In this document: one piece after another, positions 14,501 to 26,129 of the stretch
Position numbering within the stretch: the stretch's first letter is position 1
Layout: every line of letters begins with the position of its first letter
Source of the DNA: Ptiloglossa arizonensis
Lineage: Eukaryota > Arthropoda > Insecta > Hymenoptera > Colletidae
Direction of reading: 5' to 3'
DNA length: 64,000 nucleotides
Assembly: GCF_051014685.1 (NCBI RefSeq)
Contig: NW_027478457.1
Span: 435,553-499,552, forward strand
The notes under the pieces: model-generated
What the model saw: the letters and a program-made list of their open reading frames with translations, nothing else
What the model was told of the DNA's origin: nothing
Databases searched by the model: none
Position numbers and translations under genes: made by a program

Positions 14501-14814
14501 CCCTAGGCCATTCTGGTTAAGCGATTGGAGCAGCAGAAGTGCGAAAAATTTGTTGTCTTGACAACCATTTCTTAGATTCAAAGTCCCATATCTCGCGAAC
14601 GGATTGACCTAACCCAAAAATTCCTATTGCATTTGAAAGTAGAAACTCGCCCGATTACAACGGTACGTGTATTTTTCCCCTAGGCCATTCTGGTTAAGCG
14701 ATTGGAGCAGCAGAAGTGCGAAAAATTTGTTGTCTTGTCAACCATTTCTTGGCTTCAATCTCCCATATCTCGCGAACGGATTGACCTAACCCAAAAATTC
14801 CTATTGCATCTGAA

Positions 14815-17697
14815 AGTAGAAACTCGCCCGATTACAACGGTACGTGTATTTTTCCCCTAGGCCATTCTGGTTAAGCGATTGGAGCAGCAGAAGTGCGAAA
14901 AATGTGTTGTCTTGTCAACCATTTCTTAGCTTTAAAGTCCCATATCTCGCGAACGGATTAACCTAACCCAAAAATTCCTATTGTAACTGAAAGTAGAAAC
15001 TCGCCCGATTACAAGGGTATGCGTATTTTTTCCCTTGGCCATTCTGCTTAAGCGTTTGGAGCAGCAGAATTGCGAAAAATTTGTTCTCTTCTCAACCATT
15101 TCTTAGCTTCCAACTCCCATATCTCGCGAACGGATTGACCTAACCCAAAAATTCCTATTGCATCTGAATGTAGAAACTCGCCCGATTACAACGGTACGTG
15201 TATTTTTTCCCTAGGCCATTCTGGTTAAGCGTTTGGAGCAGCAGAATTGCGAAAAATTTTTTGCCTTATCAACCATTTCTTGGCTTCAAACTCCCATATC
15301 TCGCGAACGGATTTACCTAACCCAAAAATTCCTGTTGCATCAGAAAGCAGAAACTCGCCCGATTACAACGGTATGCGTATTTTTTCCCTAGTCCATTCTG
15401 GTTAAGCGTTTGGAGCAGCAGAATTGCGAACAATTTGTTCTCTTCTCAACCATTTCTTAGCTTCCAACTCCCATATCTCGCGAACGGATTGACCTAACCC
15501 AAAAATTCCTATTGCATTTGATAGTAGAAACTCGCCCGATTACAACGGTATGCGTATTTTTTCCCTTGGCCATTCTGCTTAAGCGTTTGGAGCAGCAGAA
15601 TTGCGAAAAATTTGTTCTCTTCTCAACCATTTCTTAGCTTCCAACTCCCATATCTCGCGAACGGATTGACCCAACCCAAAAATTCCTATTGCATCTGAAA
15701 GTAGAAACTCGCCCGATTACAACGGTACGTGTATTTTTTCCCTAGGCCATTCTGGTTAAGGGTTTGGAGCAGCAGAATTGCGAAAAATTTTTTGCCTTAT
15801 CAACCATTTGTTCGCTTCAAACTCCCATATCTCGCGAACGGATTTACCTAACCCAAAAATTCCTGTTGCATCAGAAAGCAGAAACTCGCCCGATTACAAC
15901 GGTATGCGTATTTTTTCCCTAGTCCATTCTGGTTAAGCGTTTGGAGCAGCAGAATTGCGAACAATTTGTTCTCTTCTCAACCATTTCTTAGCTTCCAACT
16001 CCCATATCTCGCGAACGGATTGACCCAACCCAAAAATTCCTATTGCATCTGAAAGTAGAAACTCGCCCGATTACAACGGTACGTGTATTTTTTCCCTAGT
16101 CCATTCTGGTTAAGCGTTTGGGGCAGCAGAATTGCGAACAATTTGTTCTCTTCTCAACCATTTCATAGCTTCCAACTCCCATATCTCGCGAACGGATTGA
16201 CCTAACCCAAAAATTCCTATTGCATTTGATAGTGGAAACTCGCCCGATTACAACGGTACGTGTATTTTTCCCCTAGGCCATTCTGGTTAAGCGATTGGAG
16301 CAGCAGAAGTGCGAAAAATTTGTTGTCTTGACAACCATTTCTTAGATTCAAAGTCCCATATCTCGCGAACGGATTGACCTAACCCAAAAATTCCTATTGC
16401 ATTTGAAAGTAGAAACTCGCCCGATTACAACGGTACGTGTATTTTTCCCCTAGGCCATTCTGGTTAAGCGATTGGAGCAGCAGAAGTGCGAAAAATTTGT
16501 TGTCTTGTCAACCATTTCTTGGCTTCAAACTCCCATATCTCGCGAACGGATTGACCTAACCCAAAAATTCCTATTGCATCTGAAAGTAGAAACTCGCCCG
16601 ATTACAACGGTATGTGTATTTTTTCTCTAGGCCATTCTGGTTAAGCGTTTGGAGCAGCAGAATTGCGAACAATTTGTTCTCTTCTCAACCATTTCTTAGC
16701 TTCCAACTCCCATATCTCGCGAACGGATTGACCTAACCCAAAAATTCCTATTGCATTTGAAAGTAGAAACTGGCCCGATTACAACGGTACGTGTATTTTT
16801 CCCCTAGGCCATTCTGGTTAAGCGATTGGAGCAGCAGAAGTGCGAAAAATTTGTTGTCTTGTCAACCATTTCTTAACTTTAAAGTCCCATATCTCGCGAA
16901 CGGATTAACCTAACCCAAAAACTCCTATTGTAACTGAAAGTAGAAACTCGCCCGATTACAAGGGTATGCGTATTTTTTCCCTTGGCCATTCTGCTTAAGC
17001 GTTTGGAGCAGCAGTATTGCGAAAAATTTGTTCTCTTCTCAACCATTTCTTAGCTTCCAACTCCCATATCTCGCGAACGGATTGACCTAACCCAAAAATT
17101 CCTATTGCATCTGAAAGTAGAAACTCGCCAGATTACAACGGTACGTGTATTTTTTCCCTAGGCCATTCTGGTTAAGCGTTTGGAGCAGCAGAATTGCGAA
17201 AAATTTTTTGCCTTATCAACCATTTCTTGGCTTCAAACTCCCATATCTCGCGAACGGATTTACCTAACCCAAAAATTCCTGTTGCATCAGAAAGCAGAAA
17301 CTCGCCCGATTACAACGGTATGCGTATTTTTTCCCTAGTCCATTCTGGTTAAGCGTTTGGAGCAGCAGAATTGCGAACAATTTGTTCTCTTCTCAACCAT
17401 TTCTTAGCTTCCAACTCCCATATCTCGCGAACGGATTGACCTAACCCAAAAATTCCTATTGCATTTGATAGTAAAAACTCGCCCGATTACAACGGTATGC
17501 GTATTTTTTACCTTGGCCATTCTGCTTAAGCGTTTGGAGCAGCAGAATTGCGAAAAATTTGTTCTCTTCTCAACCATTTCTTAGCTTCCAACTCCCATAT
17601 CTCGCGAACGGATTGACCCAACCCAAAAATTCCTATTGCATCTGAAAGTAGAAACTCGCCCGGTTACAACGGTACGTGTATTTTTTCCCTAGTCCAT
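14815..17697 (+). repeat. 11-monomer-offset duplication (about 14815-15750 and 16762-17697)
   Basis: Offset 1947 bp (11 x 177). The CTTTAAAGTCCC/GATTAACC/CAAGGGTATGCG monomer followed by F and an ordered series recurs. Substitutions are more numerous (CTTAGC/CTTAAC, AAAATTCC/AAAACTCC, CAGAATTG/CAGTATTG, TTTTCCCTTGG/TTTTACCTTGG), so this pair is older than those at 44.7 and 59.3 kb. Confidence 0.8.
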
Positions 17698-20600
17698 TCT
17701 GGTTAAGCGTTTGGAGCAGCAGAATTGCGAACAATTTGTTCTCTTCTCAACCATTTCTTAGCTTCCAACTCCCATATCTCGCGAACGGATTGACCTAACC
17801 CAAAAATTCCTATTGCATTTGATAGTGGAAACTCGCCCGATTACAACGGTACGTTTATTTTTCCCCTAGGCCATTCTGGTTAAGCGATTGGAGCGGCAGA
17901 AGTGCGAAAAATTTGTTGTCTTGACAACCATTTCTTAGATTCAAAGTCCCATATCTCGTGAACGGATTGACCTAACCCAAAAATTCCTATTGCATCTGAA
18001 AGTAGAAACTCGCCCGATTACAACGGTATGTGTATTTTTTCCCTAGGCCATTCTGGTTAAGCGTTTGAAGCAGCAGAATTGCGAAAAATTTTTTGCCTTC
18101 TCAACCATTTCTTGGCTTCAAACTCGCATATCTCGCGAACGGATTGACCTATCCCAAAAATTCCTGTTGCATCAGAAAGTAGAAACTCGCCCGATTACAG
18201 CGGTATGTGTATTTTTTCCCTAGGATATTCTGGTTAAGCGTTTGGAGCAGCAGAATTGCGAAAAATTTTTTCCATCTCAACCATTTCTTGGCTTCAAACT
18301 CCCATATCTCGCGAACAGATTGACCTAACCCAAAAATTCCTATTGCATCTGAAAGTAGAAACTCGCCCGATTACAACGGTACGTGTATTTTCTCCCTAGG
18401 CCATTCTGGTTAAGCGTTTGGAGCAGCAGAATTGCGAAAAATTTTTTGCCTTATCAACCATTTCTTGGCTTCAAACTCCCATATCTCGCGAACGGATTTA
18501 CCTAACCCAAAAATTCCTGTTGCATCAGAAAGCAGAAACTCGCCCGATTACAACGGTATGCGTATTTTTTCCCTAGTCCTTTCTGGTTAAGCGTTTGGAG
18601 CAGCAGAAATGTGAACAATTTGTTCTCTTCTCAACCATTTCGTAGCTTCCAACTCCCATATCTCGCGAACGGATTGACCTAACCCAAAAATTCCTATTGC
18701 ATTTGATAGTAGAAACTCGCCCGATTACAACGGTACGTGTATTTTTCCCCTACGCCATTCTGGTTAAGCGATTGGAGCAGCAGAATTGCGAAAAATTTGT
18801 TCTCTTCTCAACCATTTCTTAGCTTCCAACTCCCATATCTCGCGAACGGATTGACCCAACCCAAAAATTCCTATTGCATCTGAAAGTAGAAACTCGCCCG
18901 ATTACAACGGTACGTGTATTTTTTCACTAGTCCATTCTGGTTAAGCGTTTGGAGCAGCAGAATTGCGAACAATTTGTTCTCTTCTCAACCATTTCTTAGC
19001 TTCCAACTCCCATATCTCGCGAACGGATTGACCTAACCCAAAAATTCCTATTGCATTTGATAGTGGAAACTCGCCCGATTACAACTGTACGTTTATTTTT
19101 CCCCTAGGCCATTCTGGTTAAGCGATTGGAGCAGCAGAAGTGCGAAAAATTTGTGGTCTTGACAACCATTTCTTAGATTCAAAGTCCCATATCTCGTGAA
19201 CGGATTGACCTAACCCAAAAATTCCTATTGCATCTGAGAGTAGAAACTCGCCCGATTACAACGGTATGTGTATTTTTTCCCTAGGCCATTCTGGTTAAGC
19301 GTTTGAAGCAGCAGAATTGCGAAAAATTTTTTGCCTTCTCAACCATTTCTTGGCTTCAAACTCCCATATCTCGCGAACGGATTGACCTAATCCAAAAATT
19401 CCTATTGTAACTGAAAGTAGAAACTCGCCCGATTACAACGGTTTGTGTATTTTTTCCCTAGGCCATTCTGGTTAAGCTTTTGAAGCAGCAGAATTGCGAA
19501 AAATTTTTTGCCTTCTCAACCATTTCTTGGCTTCAAACTCCCATATCTCGCGAACGGATTTACCTAACCCAAAAATTCCTGTTGCACCAGAAAGCAGAAA
19601 CTCGCCCGATTACAACGGTACGTGTATTTTTTCCCTAGGCCATTCTGGTTAAGCGTTTGGAGCAGCAGAATTGCGAAAAATTTTTTGCCTTCTCAACCAT
19701 TTCTTGGCTTCCAACTCCCATATCTCGCGAACGGATTGACCTAACCCAACAATTCCTATTGCATCTGAAAGTAGAAACTCGCCCGATTACAACGGTATGT
19801 GTATTTTTTTCCTAGGCCATTCTGGTTAAGCGTTTGGAGCAGCGGAAGTGCGAAAAATTTGTTGTCTCCTCAACCATTTCTTAGCTTCAAACTCCCATAT
19901 CTCGCGAATGGATTGACCTAACCCAAAAATTCCTATTGCATTTGATAGTAGAAACTCGCACGATTACAACGGTACGTGTATTTTTCCCCTACGCCATTCT
20001 GGTTAAGCGATTGGAGCAGCAGAAGTGCGAAAAATTTGTTGTCTTGACAACCATTTCTTAGCTTCAAAGTCCCATATCTCGCGAACGGATTGACCTAACC
20101 CAAAAATTCCTATTGCATCTGAAAGTAGAAACTCGCCCGATTACAACGGTATGTGTATTTTTCCCCTAGGCCATTCTGGTTAAGCGATTGGAGCAGCAGA
20201 ATTGCGAAAAATTTGTTGCCTTGACAACCATTTCTTAGATTCAAAGTCCCATATCTCGTGAATGGATTGACCTAACCCAAAAATTCCTATTGCATCTGAA
20301 AGTAGAAACTCGCCCGATTACAACCGTATGTGTATTTTTTCCCTAGGCCATTCTGGTTAAGCGTTTGAAGCAGCAGAATTGCGAAAAATTTTTTGCCTTC
20401 TCAACCATTTCTTGGCTTCAAACTCCCATATCTCGCGAACGGATTGACCTAATCCAAAAATTCCTATTGTAACTGAAAGTAGAAACTCGCCCGATTACAA
20501 CGGTTTGTGTATTTTTTCCCTAGGCCATTCTGGTTAAGCTTTTGAAGCAGCAGAATTGCGAAAAATTTTTTGCCTTCTCAACCATTTCTTGGCTTCAAAC

Positions 20601-21265
20601 TCGCATATCTCGCGAACGGATTGACCTAACCCTAAAATTCCTATCGCATCTGAAAGTAGACACTCGCCCGATTACATCGATATGTGTATTTTTTCTCTAG
20701 GCCATTCTGGTTAAGCGTTTGAAGCAGCAGAATTGCGAAAAATTTTTTGCCTTCTCAACCATTTCTTGGCTTCAAACTCCCATATCTCGCGAACGGATTG
20801 ACCTATCCCAAAAATTCCTGTTGCATCAGAAAGTAGAAACTCGCCCGATTACAGCGGTATGTGTATTTTTTCCCTAGTCCTTTCTGGTTAAGCGTTTGGA
20901 GCAGCAGAAATGTGAACAATTTGTTCTCTTCTCAACCATTTCTTAGCTTCCAACTCCCATATCTCGCGAACGGATTGACCTAACCCAAAAATTCCTATTG
21001 CATTTGATAGTAGAAACTCGCCCGATTACAACGGTACGTGTATTTTTCCCCTACGCCATTCTGGTTAAGCGATTGGAGCAGCAGAAGTGCGAAAAATTTG
21101 TTGTCTTGACAACCATTTCATAGCTTCAAAGTCCCATATCTCGCGAACGGATCGACCTAACCCTAAAATTCCTATCGCATCTGAAAGTAGAAACTCGCCC
21201 GATTACAACGGTATGTGTATTTTTTCCCTAGGCCATTCTGGTTAAGCGTTTGAAGCAGCAGAATT

Positions 21266-21281
21266 GCGAAAAATTTTTTGC
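21266..21281. other. 16-bp imperfect dyad of subfamily A (example)
   Basis: GCGAAAAA/TTTTTTGC is self-complementary at 7 of 8 pairs (monomer positions 31-46); only the third pair is broken. Its A5/T6 core makes part of this symmetry trivial. It occupies the same place as the dyads of subfamilies B and C. Confidence 0.7.
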
Positions 21282-21373
21282 CTTCTCAACCATTTCTTGG
21301 CTTCAAACTCCCATATCTCGCGAACGGATTGACCTAACCCTAAAATTCCTATCGCATCTGAAAGTAGAAACTC

Positions 21374-21390
21374 GCCCGATTACAACGGTA
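21374..21390 (-). other. CENP-B-box-like 17-mer (example; one per monomer)
   Basis: GCCCGATTACAACGGTA (monomer positions 139-155) lines up with the reverse complement of the mammalian CENP-B box, nCCCGnnTnnnnCGAAn. CCCG, T and CG match; the last AA is GT, so 7 of 9 essential bases agree. The motif is in most monomers, with variants CCCGGTTAC, CAAGGG, CAGCGG, ATCGATATG and CAACGA. Binding is inference only; the missing AA would be expected to weaken authentic CENP-B recognition. Confidence 0.4.
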
Positions 21391-21412
21391 TGTGTATTTT
21401 TCCCCTACGCCA

Positions 21413-21589
21413 TTCTGGTTAAGCGATTGGAGCAGCAGAAGTGCGAAAAATTTGTTGTCTTGACAACCATTTCTTAGCTTCAAAGTCCCATATCTCGCGA
21501 ACGGATTGACCTAACCCAAAAATTCCTATTGCATCTGAAAGTAGAAACTCGCCCGATTACAACGGTATGTGTATTTTTCCCCTACGCCA
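21413..21589 (+). repeat. representative subfamily B monomer
   Basis: 177 bp. Hallmarks are head GCGATTGGAGCAGCAGAAGTG, split as GCGATTGGAGC and AGCAGAAGTG, then GTTGTCTTGACAACC, CTTAGCTTCAAAGTCCC and no T6 run in the first half. B heads regularly follow a monomer whose tail reads GTACGTGTATTTTTCCCC, so the hallmark haplotype crosses the arbitrary monomer boundary used here. Confidence 0.9.
21454..21467. other. 14-bp perfect dyad of subfamily B (example)
   Basis: GTTGTC-TT-GACAAC is a perfect 6-bp inverted repeat with a 2-nt centre (monomer positions 42-55). It is present in nearly all B monomers that I read, from about 370 to 63950. It is broken to GTTGTCTTGTCAAC in a minority, for example near 4825, 8890 and 48880. 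No binding protein can be named from sequence. Confidence 0.8.
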
Positions 21590-22651
21590 TTCTGGTTAAG
21601 CGATTGGAGCCGCAGAAGTGCGAAAAATTTGTTGTCTTGACAACCATTTCGTAGCTTCAAAGTCCCATATCTCGCGAACGGATTGACCTAATCCAAAAAT
21701 TCCTATTGCATCTGAAAGTAGAAACTCGCCCGATTACAACGGTATGTGTATTTTTTCCCTAGGCCATTCTGGTTAAACGTTTGGAGCAGCAGAATTGTGA
21801 AAAATTTTTTGCCTTCTCTACCATTTCTTGGCTTCAAACACCCATATCTCGCGAACGGATTGACCTAACCCAAAAATTCCTATTGCATCTGAAAGTAGAA
21901 ACTCGCCCGATTACAACGGTATGTGCATTTTTTCCCTAGGCCATTCTGGTTAAGCGTTTGGAGCAGCAGAATTGTGAAAAATTTTTTGCCTCCTCAACCA
22001 TTTCTTGGCTTCAAACTCCCATATCTCGCGAACGGATTGACCTAACCCAAAAATTCCTGTTGCGTCTGAAAGTAGAAACTCGCCCGGTTACAACGGTATG
22101 TGTATTTTTTCCCTAGGCCATTCTGGTTAAGCGATTGGAGCCGCAGAAGTGCGAAAAATTTGTTGTCTTGACAACCATTTCGTAGCTTCAAAGTCCCATA
22201 TCTCGCGAACGGATTGACCTAACCCAAAAATTCCTATTGCATCTGAAAGTAGAAACTCGCCCGATTACAACGGTATGTGTATTTTTCCCCCACGCCATTC
22301 TGGTTAAGCGATTGGAGCAGCAGAAGTGCGAAAAATTTGTTGTCTTGACAACCATTTCATAGCTTCAAAGTCCCATATCTCGCGAACGGATTGACCTAAC
22401 CCTAAAATTCCTATCGCATCTGAAAGTAGAAACTCGCCCGATTACAACGGTATGTGTATTTTTTCCCTAGGCCATTCTGGTTAAGCGTTTGAAGCAGCAG
22501 AATTGCGAAAAATTTTTTGCCTTCTCAACCATTTCTTGGCTTCAAACTCCCATATCTCACGAACGGATTGACCTAACCCTAAAATTCCTATTGCATCTGA
22601 AAGTAGAAACTCGCCCGATTACAACGGTACGTGTATTTTTTCACTAGTCCA

Positions 22652-22828
22652 TTCTGGTTAAGCGTTTGGAGCAGCAGAATTGCGAACAATTTGTTCTCTT
22701 CTCAACCATTTCTTAGCTTCCAACTCCCATATCTCGCGAACGGATTGACCTAACCCAAAAATTCCTATTGCATTTGATAGTGGAAACTCGCCCGATTACA
22801 ACTGTACGTTTATTTTTCCCCTAGGCCA
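22652..22828 (+). repeat. representative subfamily C monomer
   Basis: 177 bp. Hallmarks are GCGAACAATTTGTTCTCTTC and CTTAGCTTCCAACTCCC, usually followed by a TTTGATAGTAG or TTTGATAGTGG tail. It is very frequent in 3.7-19 kb. A sub-variant reads AAATGTGAACAATTTG (18.6, 20.9, 26.6, 28.5, 38.05, 38.95, 42.3, 43.4, 52.2, 63.7 kb). The copy shown is one of three carrying ACTGTACGTTTATT (19.08, 22.80, 24.75 kb). Confidence 0.9.
22684..22696. other. 13-bp perfect dyad of subfamily C (example)
   Basis: GAACAA-T-TTGTTC is a perfect 6-bp inverted repeat around one central T (monomer positions 33-45). It is created by an A-to-C change within the A5 tract together with a T-to-G and a C relative to subfamily A. 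Confidence 0.8.
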
Positions 22829-25800
22829 TTCTGGTTAAGCGATTGGAGCAGCAGAAGTGCGAAAAATTTGTGGTCTTGACAACCATTTCTTAGATTCAAA
22901 GTCCCATATCTCGTGAACGGATTGACCTAACCCAAAAATTCCTATTGCATCTGAAAGTAGAAACTCGCCCGATTACAACGGTATGTGTATTTTTTCCCTA
23001 GGCCATTCTGGTTAAGCGTTTGAAGCAGCAGAATTGCGAAAAATTTTTTGCCTTCTCAACCATTTCTTGGCTTCAAACTCCCATATCTCGCGAACGGATT
23101 GACCTAATCCAAAAATTCCTATTGTAACTGAAAGTAGAAACTCGCCCGATTACAACGGTTTGTGTATTTTTTCCCTAGGCCATTCTGGTTAAGCTTTTGA
23201 AGCAGCAGAATTGCGAAAAATTTTTTGCCTTCTCAACCATTTCTTGGCTTCAAACTCCCATATCTCGCGAACGGATTTACCTAACCCAAAAATTCCTGTT
23301 GCACCAGAAAGCAGAAACTCGCCCGATTACAACGGTACGTGTATTTTTTCCCTAGGCCATTCTGGTTAAGCGTTTGGAGCAGCAGAATTGCGAAAAATTT
23401 TTTGCCTTCTCAACCATTTCTTGGCTTCCAACTCCCATATCTCGCGAACGGATTGACCTAACCCAACAATTCCTATTGCATCTGAAAGTAGAAACTTGCC
23501 CGATTACAACGGTATGTGTATTTTTTTCCTAGGCCATTCTGGTTAAGCGTTTGGAGCAGCGGAAGTGCGAAAAATTTGTTGTCTCCTCAACCATTTCTTA
23601 GCTTCAAAGTCCCATATCTCGCGAACGGATTGACCTAACCCAAAAATTCCTATTGCATCTGAAAGTAGAAACTCGCCCGATTACAACGGTATGTGTATTT
23701 TTTCCCTAGGCCATTCTGGTTAAACGTTTGGAGCAGCAGAATTGTGAAAAATTTTTTGCCTTCTCTACCATTTCTTGGCTTCAAACACCCATATCTCGCG
23801 AACGGATTGACCTAACCCAAAAATTCCTATTGCATCTGAAAGTAGAAACTCGCCCGATTACAACGGTATGTGCATTTTTTCCCTAGGCCATTCTGGTTAA
23901 GCGTTTGGAGCAGCAGAATTGCGAAAAATTTTTTGCCTTCTCAACCATTTCTTGGCTTCAAACTCCCATATCTCGCGAACGGATTGACCTAACCCAAAAA
24001 TTCCTGTTGCGTCTGAAAGTAGAAACTCGCCCGGTTACAACGGTATGTGTATTTTTTCCCTAGGCCATTCTGGTTAAGCGATTGGAGCCGCAGAAGTGCG
24101 AAAAATTTGTTGTCTTGACAACCATTTCGTAGCTTCAAAGTCCCATATCTCGCGAACGGATTGACCTAACCCAAAAATTCCTATTGCATCTGAAAGTAGA
24201 AACTCGCCCGATTACAACGGTATGTGTATTTTTCCCCTACGCCATTCTGGTTAAGCGATTGGAGCAGCAGAAGTGCGAAAAATTTGTTGTCTTGACAACC
24301 ATTTCATAGCTTCAAAGTCCCATATCTCGCGAACGGATTGACCTAACCCTAAAATTCCTATCGCATCTGAAAGTAGAAACTCGCCCGATTACAACGGTAT
24401 GTGTATTTTTTCCCTAGGCCATTCTGGTTAAGCGTTTGAAGCAGCAGAATTGCGAAAAATTTTTTGCCTTCTCAACCATTTCTTGGCTTCAAACTCCCAT
24501 ATCTCACGAACGGATTGACCTAACCCTAAAATTCCTATTGCATCTGAAAGTAGAAACTCGCCCGATTACAACGGTACGTGTATTTTTTCACTAGTCCATT
24601 CTGGTTAAGCGTTTGGAGCAGCAGAATTGCGAACAATTTGTTCTCTTCTCAACCATTTCTTAGCTTCCAACTCCCATATCTCGCGAACGGATTGACCTAA
24701 CCCAAAAATTCCTATTGCATTTGATAGTGGAAACTCGCCCGATTACAACTGTACGTTTATTTTTCCCCTAGGCCATTCTGGTTAAGCGATTGGAGCAGCA
24801 GAAGTGCGAAAAATTTGTGGTCTTGACAACCATTTCTTAGATTCAAAGTCCCATATCTCGTGAACGGATTGACCTAACCCAAAAATTCCTATTGCATCTG
24901 AAAGTAGAAACTCGCCCGATTACAACGGTATGTGTATTTTTTCCCTAGGCCATTCTGGTTAAGCGTTTGAAGCAGCAGAATTGCGAAAAATTTTTTGCCT
25001 TCTCAACCATTTCTTGGCTTCAAACTCCCATATCTCGCGAACGGATTGACCTAATCCAAAAATTCCTATTGTAACTGAAAGTAGAAACTCGCCCGATTAC
25101 AACGGTTTGTGTATTTTTTCCCTAGGCCATTCTGGTTAAGCTTTTGAAGCAGCAGAATTGCGAAAAATTTTTTGCCTTCTCAACCATTTCTTGGCTTCAA
25201 ACTCCCATATCTCGCGAACGGATTTACCTAACCCAAAAATTCCTGTTGCACCAGAAAGCAGAAACTCGCCCGATTACAACGGTACGTGTATTTTTTCCCT
25301 AGGCCATTCTGGTTAAGCGTTTGGAGCAGCAGAATTGCGAAAAATTTTTTGCCTTCTCAACCATTTCTTGGCTTCCAACTCCCATATCTCGCGAACGGAT
25401 TGACCTAACCCAACAATTCCTATTGCATCTGAAAGTAGAAACTTGCCCGATTACAACGGTATGTGTATTTTTTTCCTAGGCCATTCTGGTTAAGCGTTTG
25501 GAGCAGCGGAAGTGCGAAAAATTTGTTGTCTCCTCAACCATTTCTTAGCTTCAAACTCCCATATCTCGCGAATGGATTGACCTAACCCAAAAATTCCTAT
25601 TGCATTTGATAGTAGAAACTCGCACGATTACAACGGTACGTGTATTTTTCCCCTACGCCATTCTGGTTAAGCGATTGGAGCAGCAGAAGTGCGAAAAATT
25701 TGTTGTCTTGACAACCATTTCTTAGCTTCAAAGTCCCATATCTCGCGAACGGATTGACCTAACCCAAAAATTCCTATTGCATCTGAAAGTAGAAACTCGC

Positions 25801-26129
25801 CCGATTACAACGGTATGTGTATTTTTCCCCTAGGCCATTCTGGTTAAGCGATTGGAGCAGCAGAATTGCGAAAAATTTGTTGCCTTGACAACCATTTCTT
25901 AGATTCAAAGTCCCATATCTCGTGAATGGATTGACCTAACCCAAAAATTCCTATTGCATCTGAAAGTAGAAACTCGCCCGATTACAACCGTATGTGTATT
26001 TTTTCCCTAGGCCATTCTGGTTAAGCGTTTGAAGCAGCAGAATTGCGAAAAATTTTTTGCCTTCTCAACCATTTCTTGGCTTCAAACTCCCATATCTCGC
26101 GAACGGATTGACCTAATCCAAAAATTCCT

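Larger units (their letters stand above)
5878..16728 (+). repeat. 33-monomer segmental duplication (about 5878-10711 and 11719-16728)
   Basis: Offset is 5841 bp (33 x 177) up to about 9.9/15.75 kb and 6018 bp (34 x 177) after it. Shared rarities include AGATGCAAA (7317/13158), GCTATGGCATC, CGATTGCAACGG, TGCGTATTTTCTCCC (8471/14312) and GGGGCAGCAG. The change of offset means one whole monomer was lost from copy 1 or gained in copy 2. Few substitutions are visible, so the event is recent. Confidence 0.9.
21236..21412 (+). repeat. representative subfamily A monomer
   Basis: 177 bp. Hallmarks are AATTGCGAAAAATTTTTTGCC split over positions 28-47, then CTTCTCAACC and CTTGGCTTCAAACTCC. A is a common subfamily, abundant from about 18 kb to the right edge and less frequent in 5-18 kb. 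Its variable window contains a near-perfect A/T dyad. This copy has the CCTACGCC end, which links it to the following B monomer. Confidence 0.9.
21655..25552 (+). repeat. 11-monomer tandem duplication (about 21655-23605 and 23602-25552)
   Basis: Offset 1947 bp, one full period in each copy. Monomer order is A, A, B, B, A, C, B, A, A, A, then a GCGGAAGTG/TTGTCTCC unit. The series GGTTAAACG, CAAACACCC, GTATGTGCATT, GAGCCGCAG and ACTGTACGTTTATT matches in order. I saw very few differences (GAATTGTG/GAATTGCG at about 21974/23921). Confidence 0.9.

Noticed and set aside
21269..21279. Phased A/T tracts as evidence of intrinsic curvature
   Set aside because: The tracts in a unit (about 34-44, 106-110 and 162-167) are separated by about 72, 57 and 51 bp, not consistently whole helical turns. 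I could not compute curvature.
21317..21395. Internal half-monomer duplication (CTCGCGAACGGATTGACC compared with CTCGCCCGATTACAACGG)
   Set aside because: The resemblance is limited to about 18 bp and needs gaps, and the flanks do not align. It is not enough to propose an ancestral half-unit.
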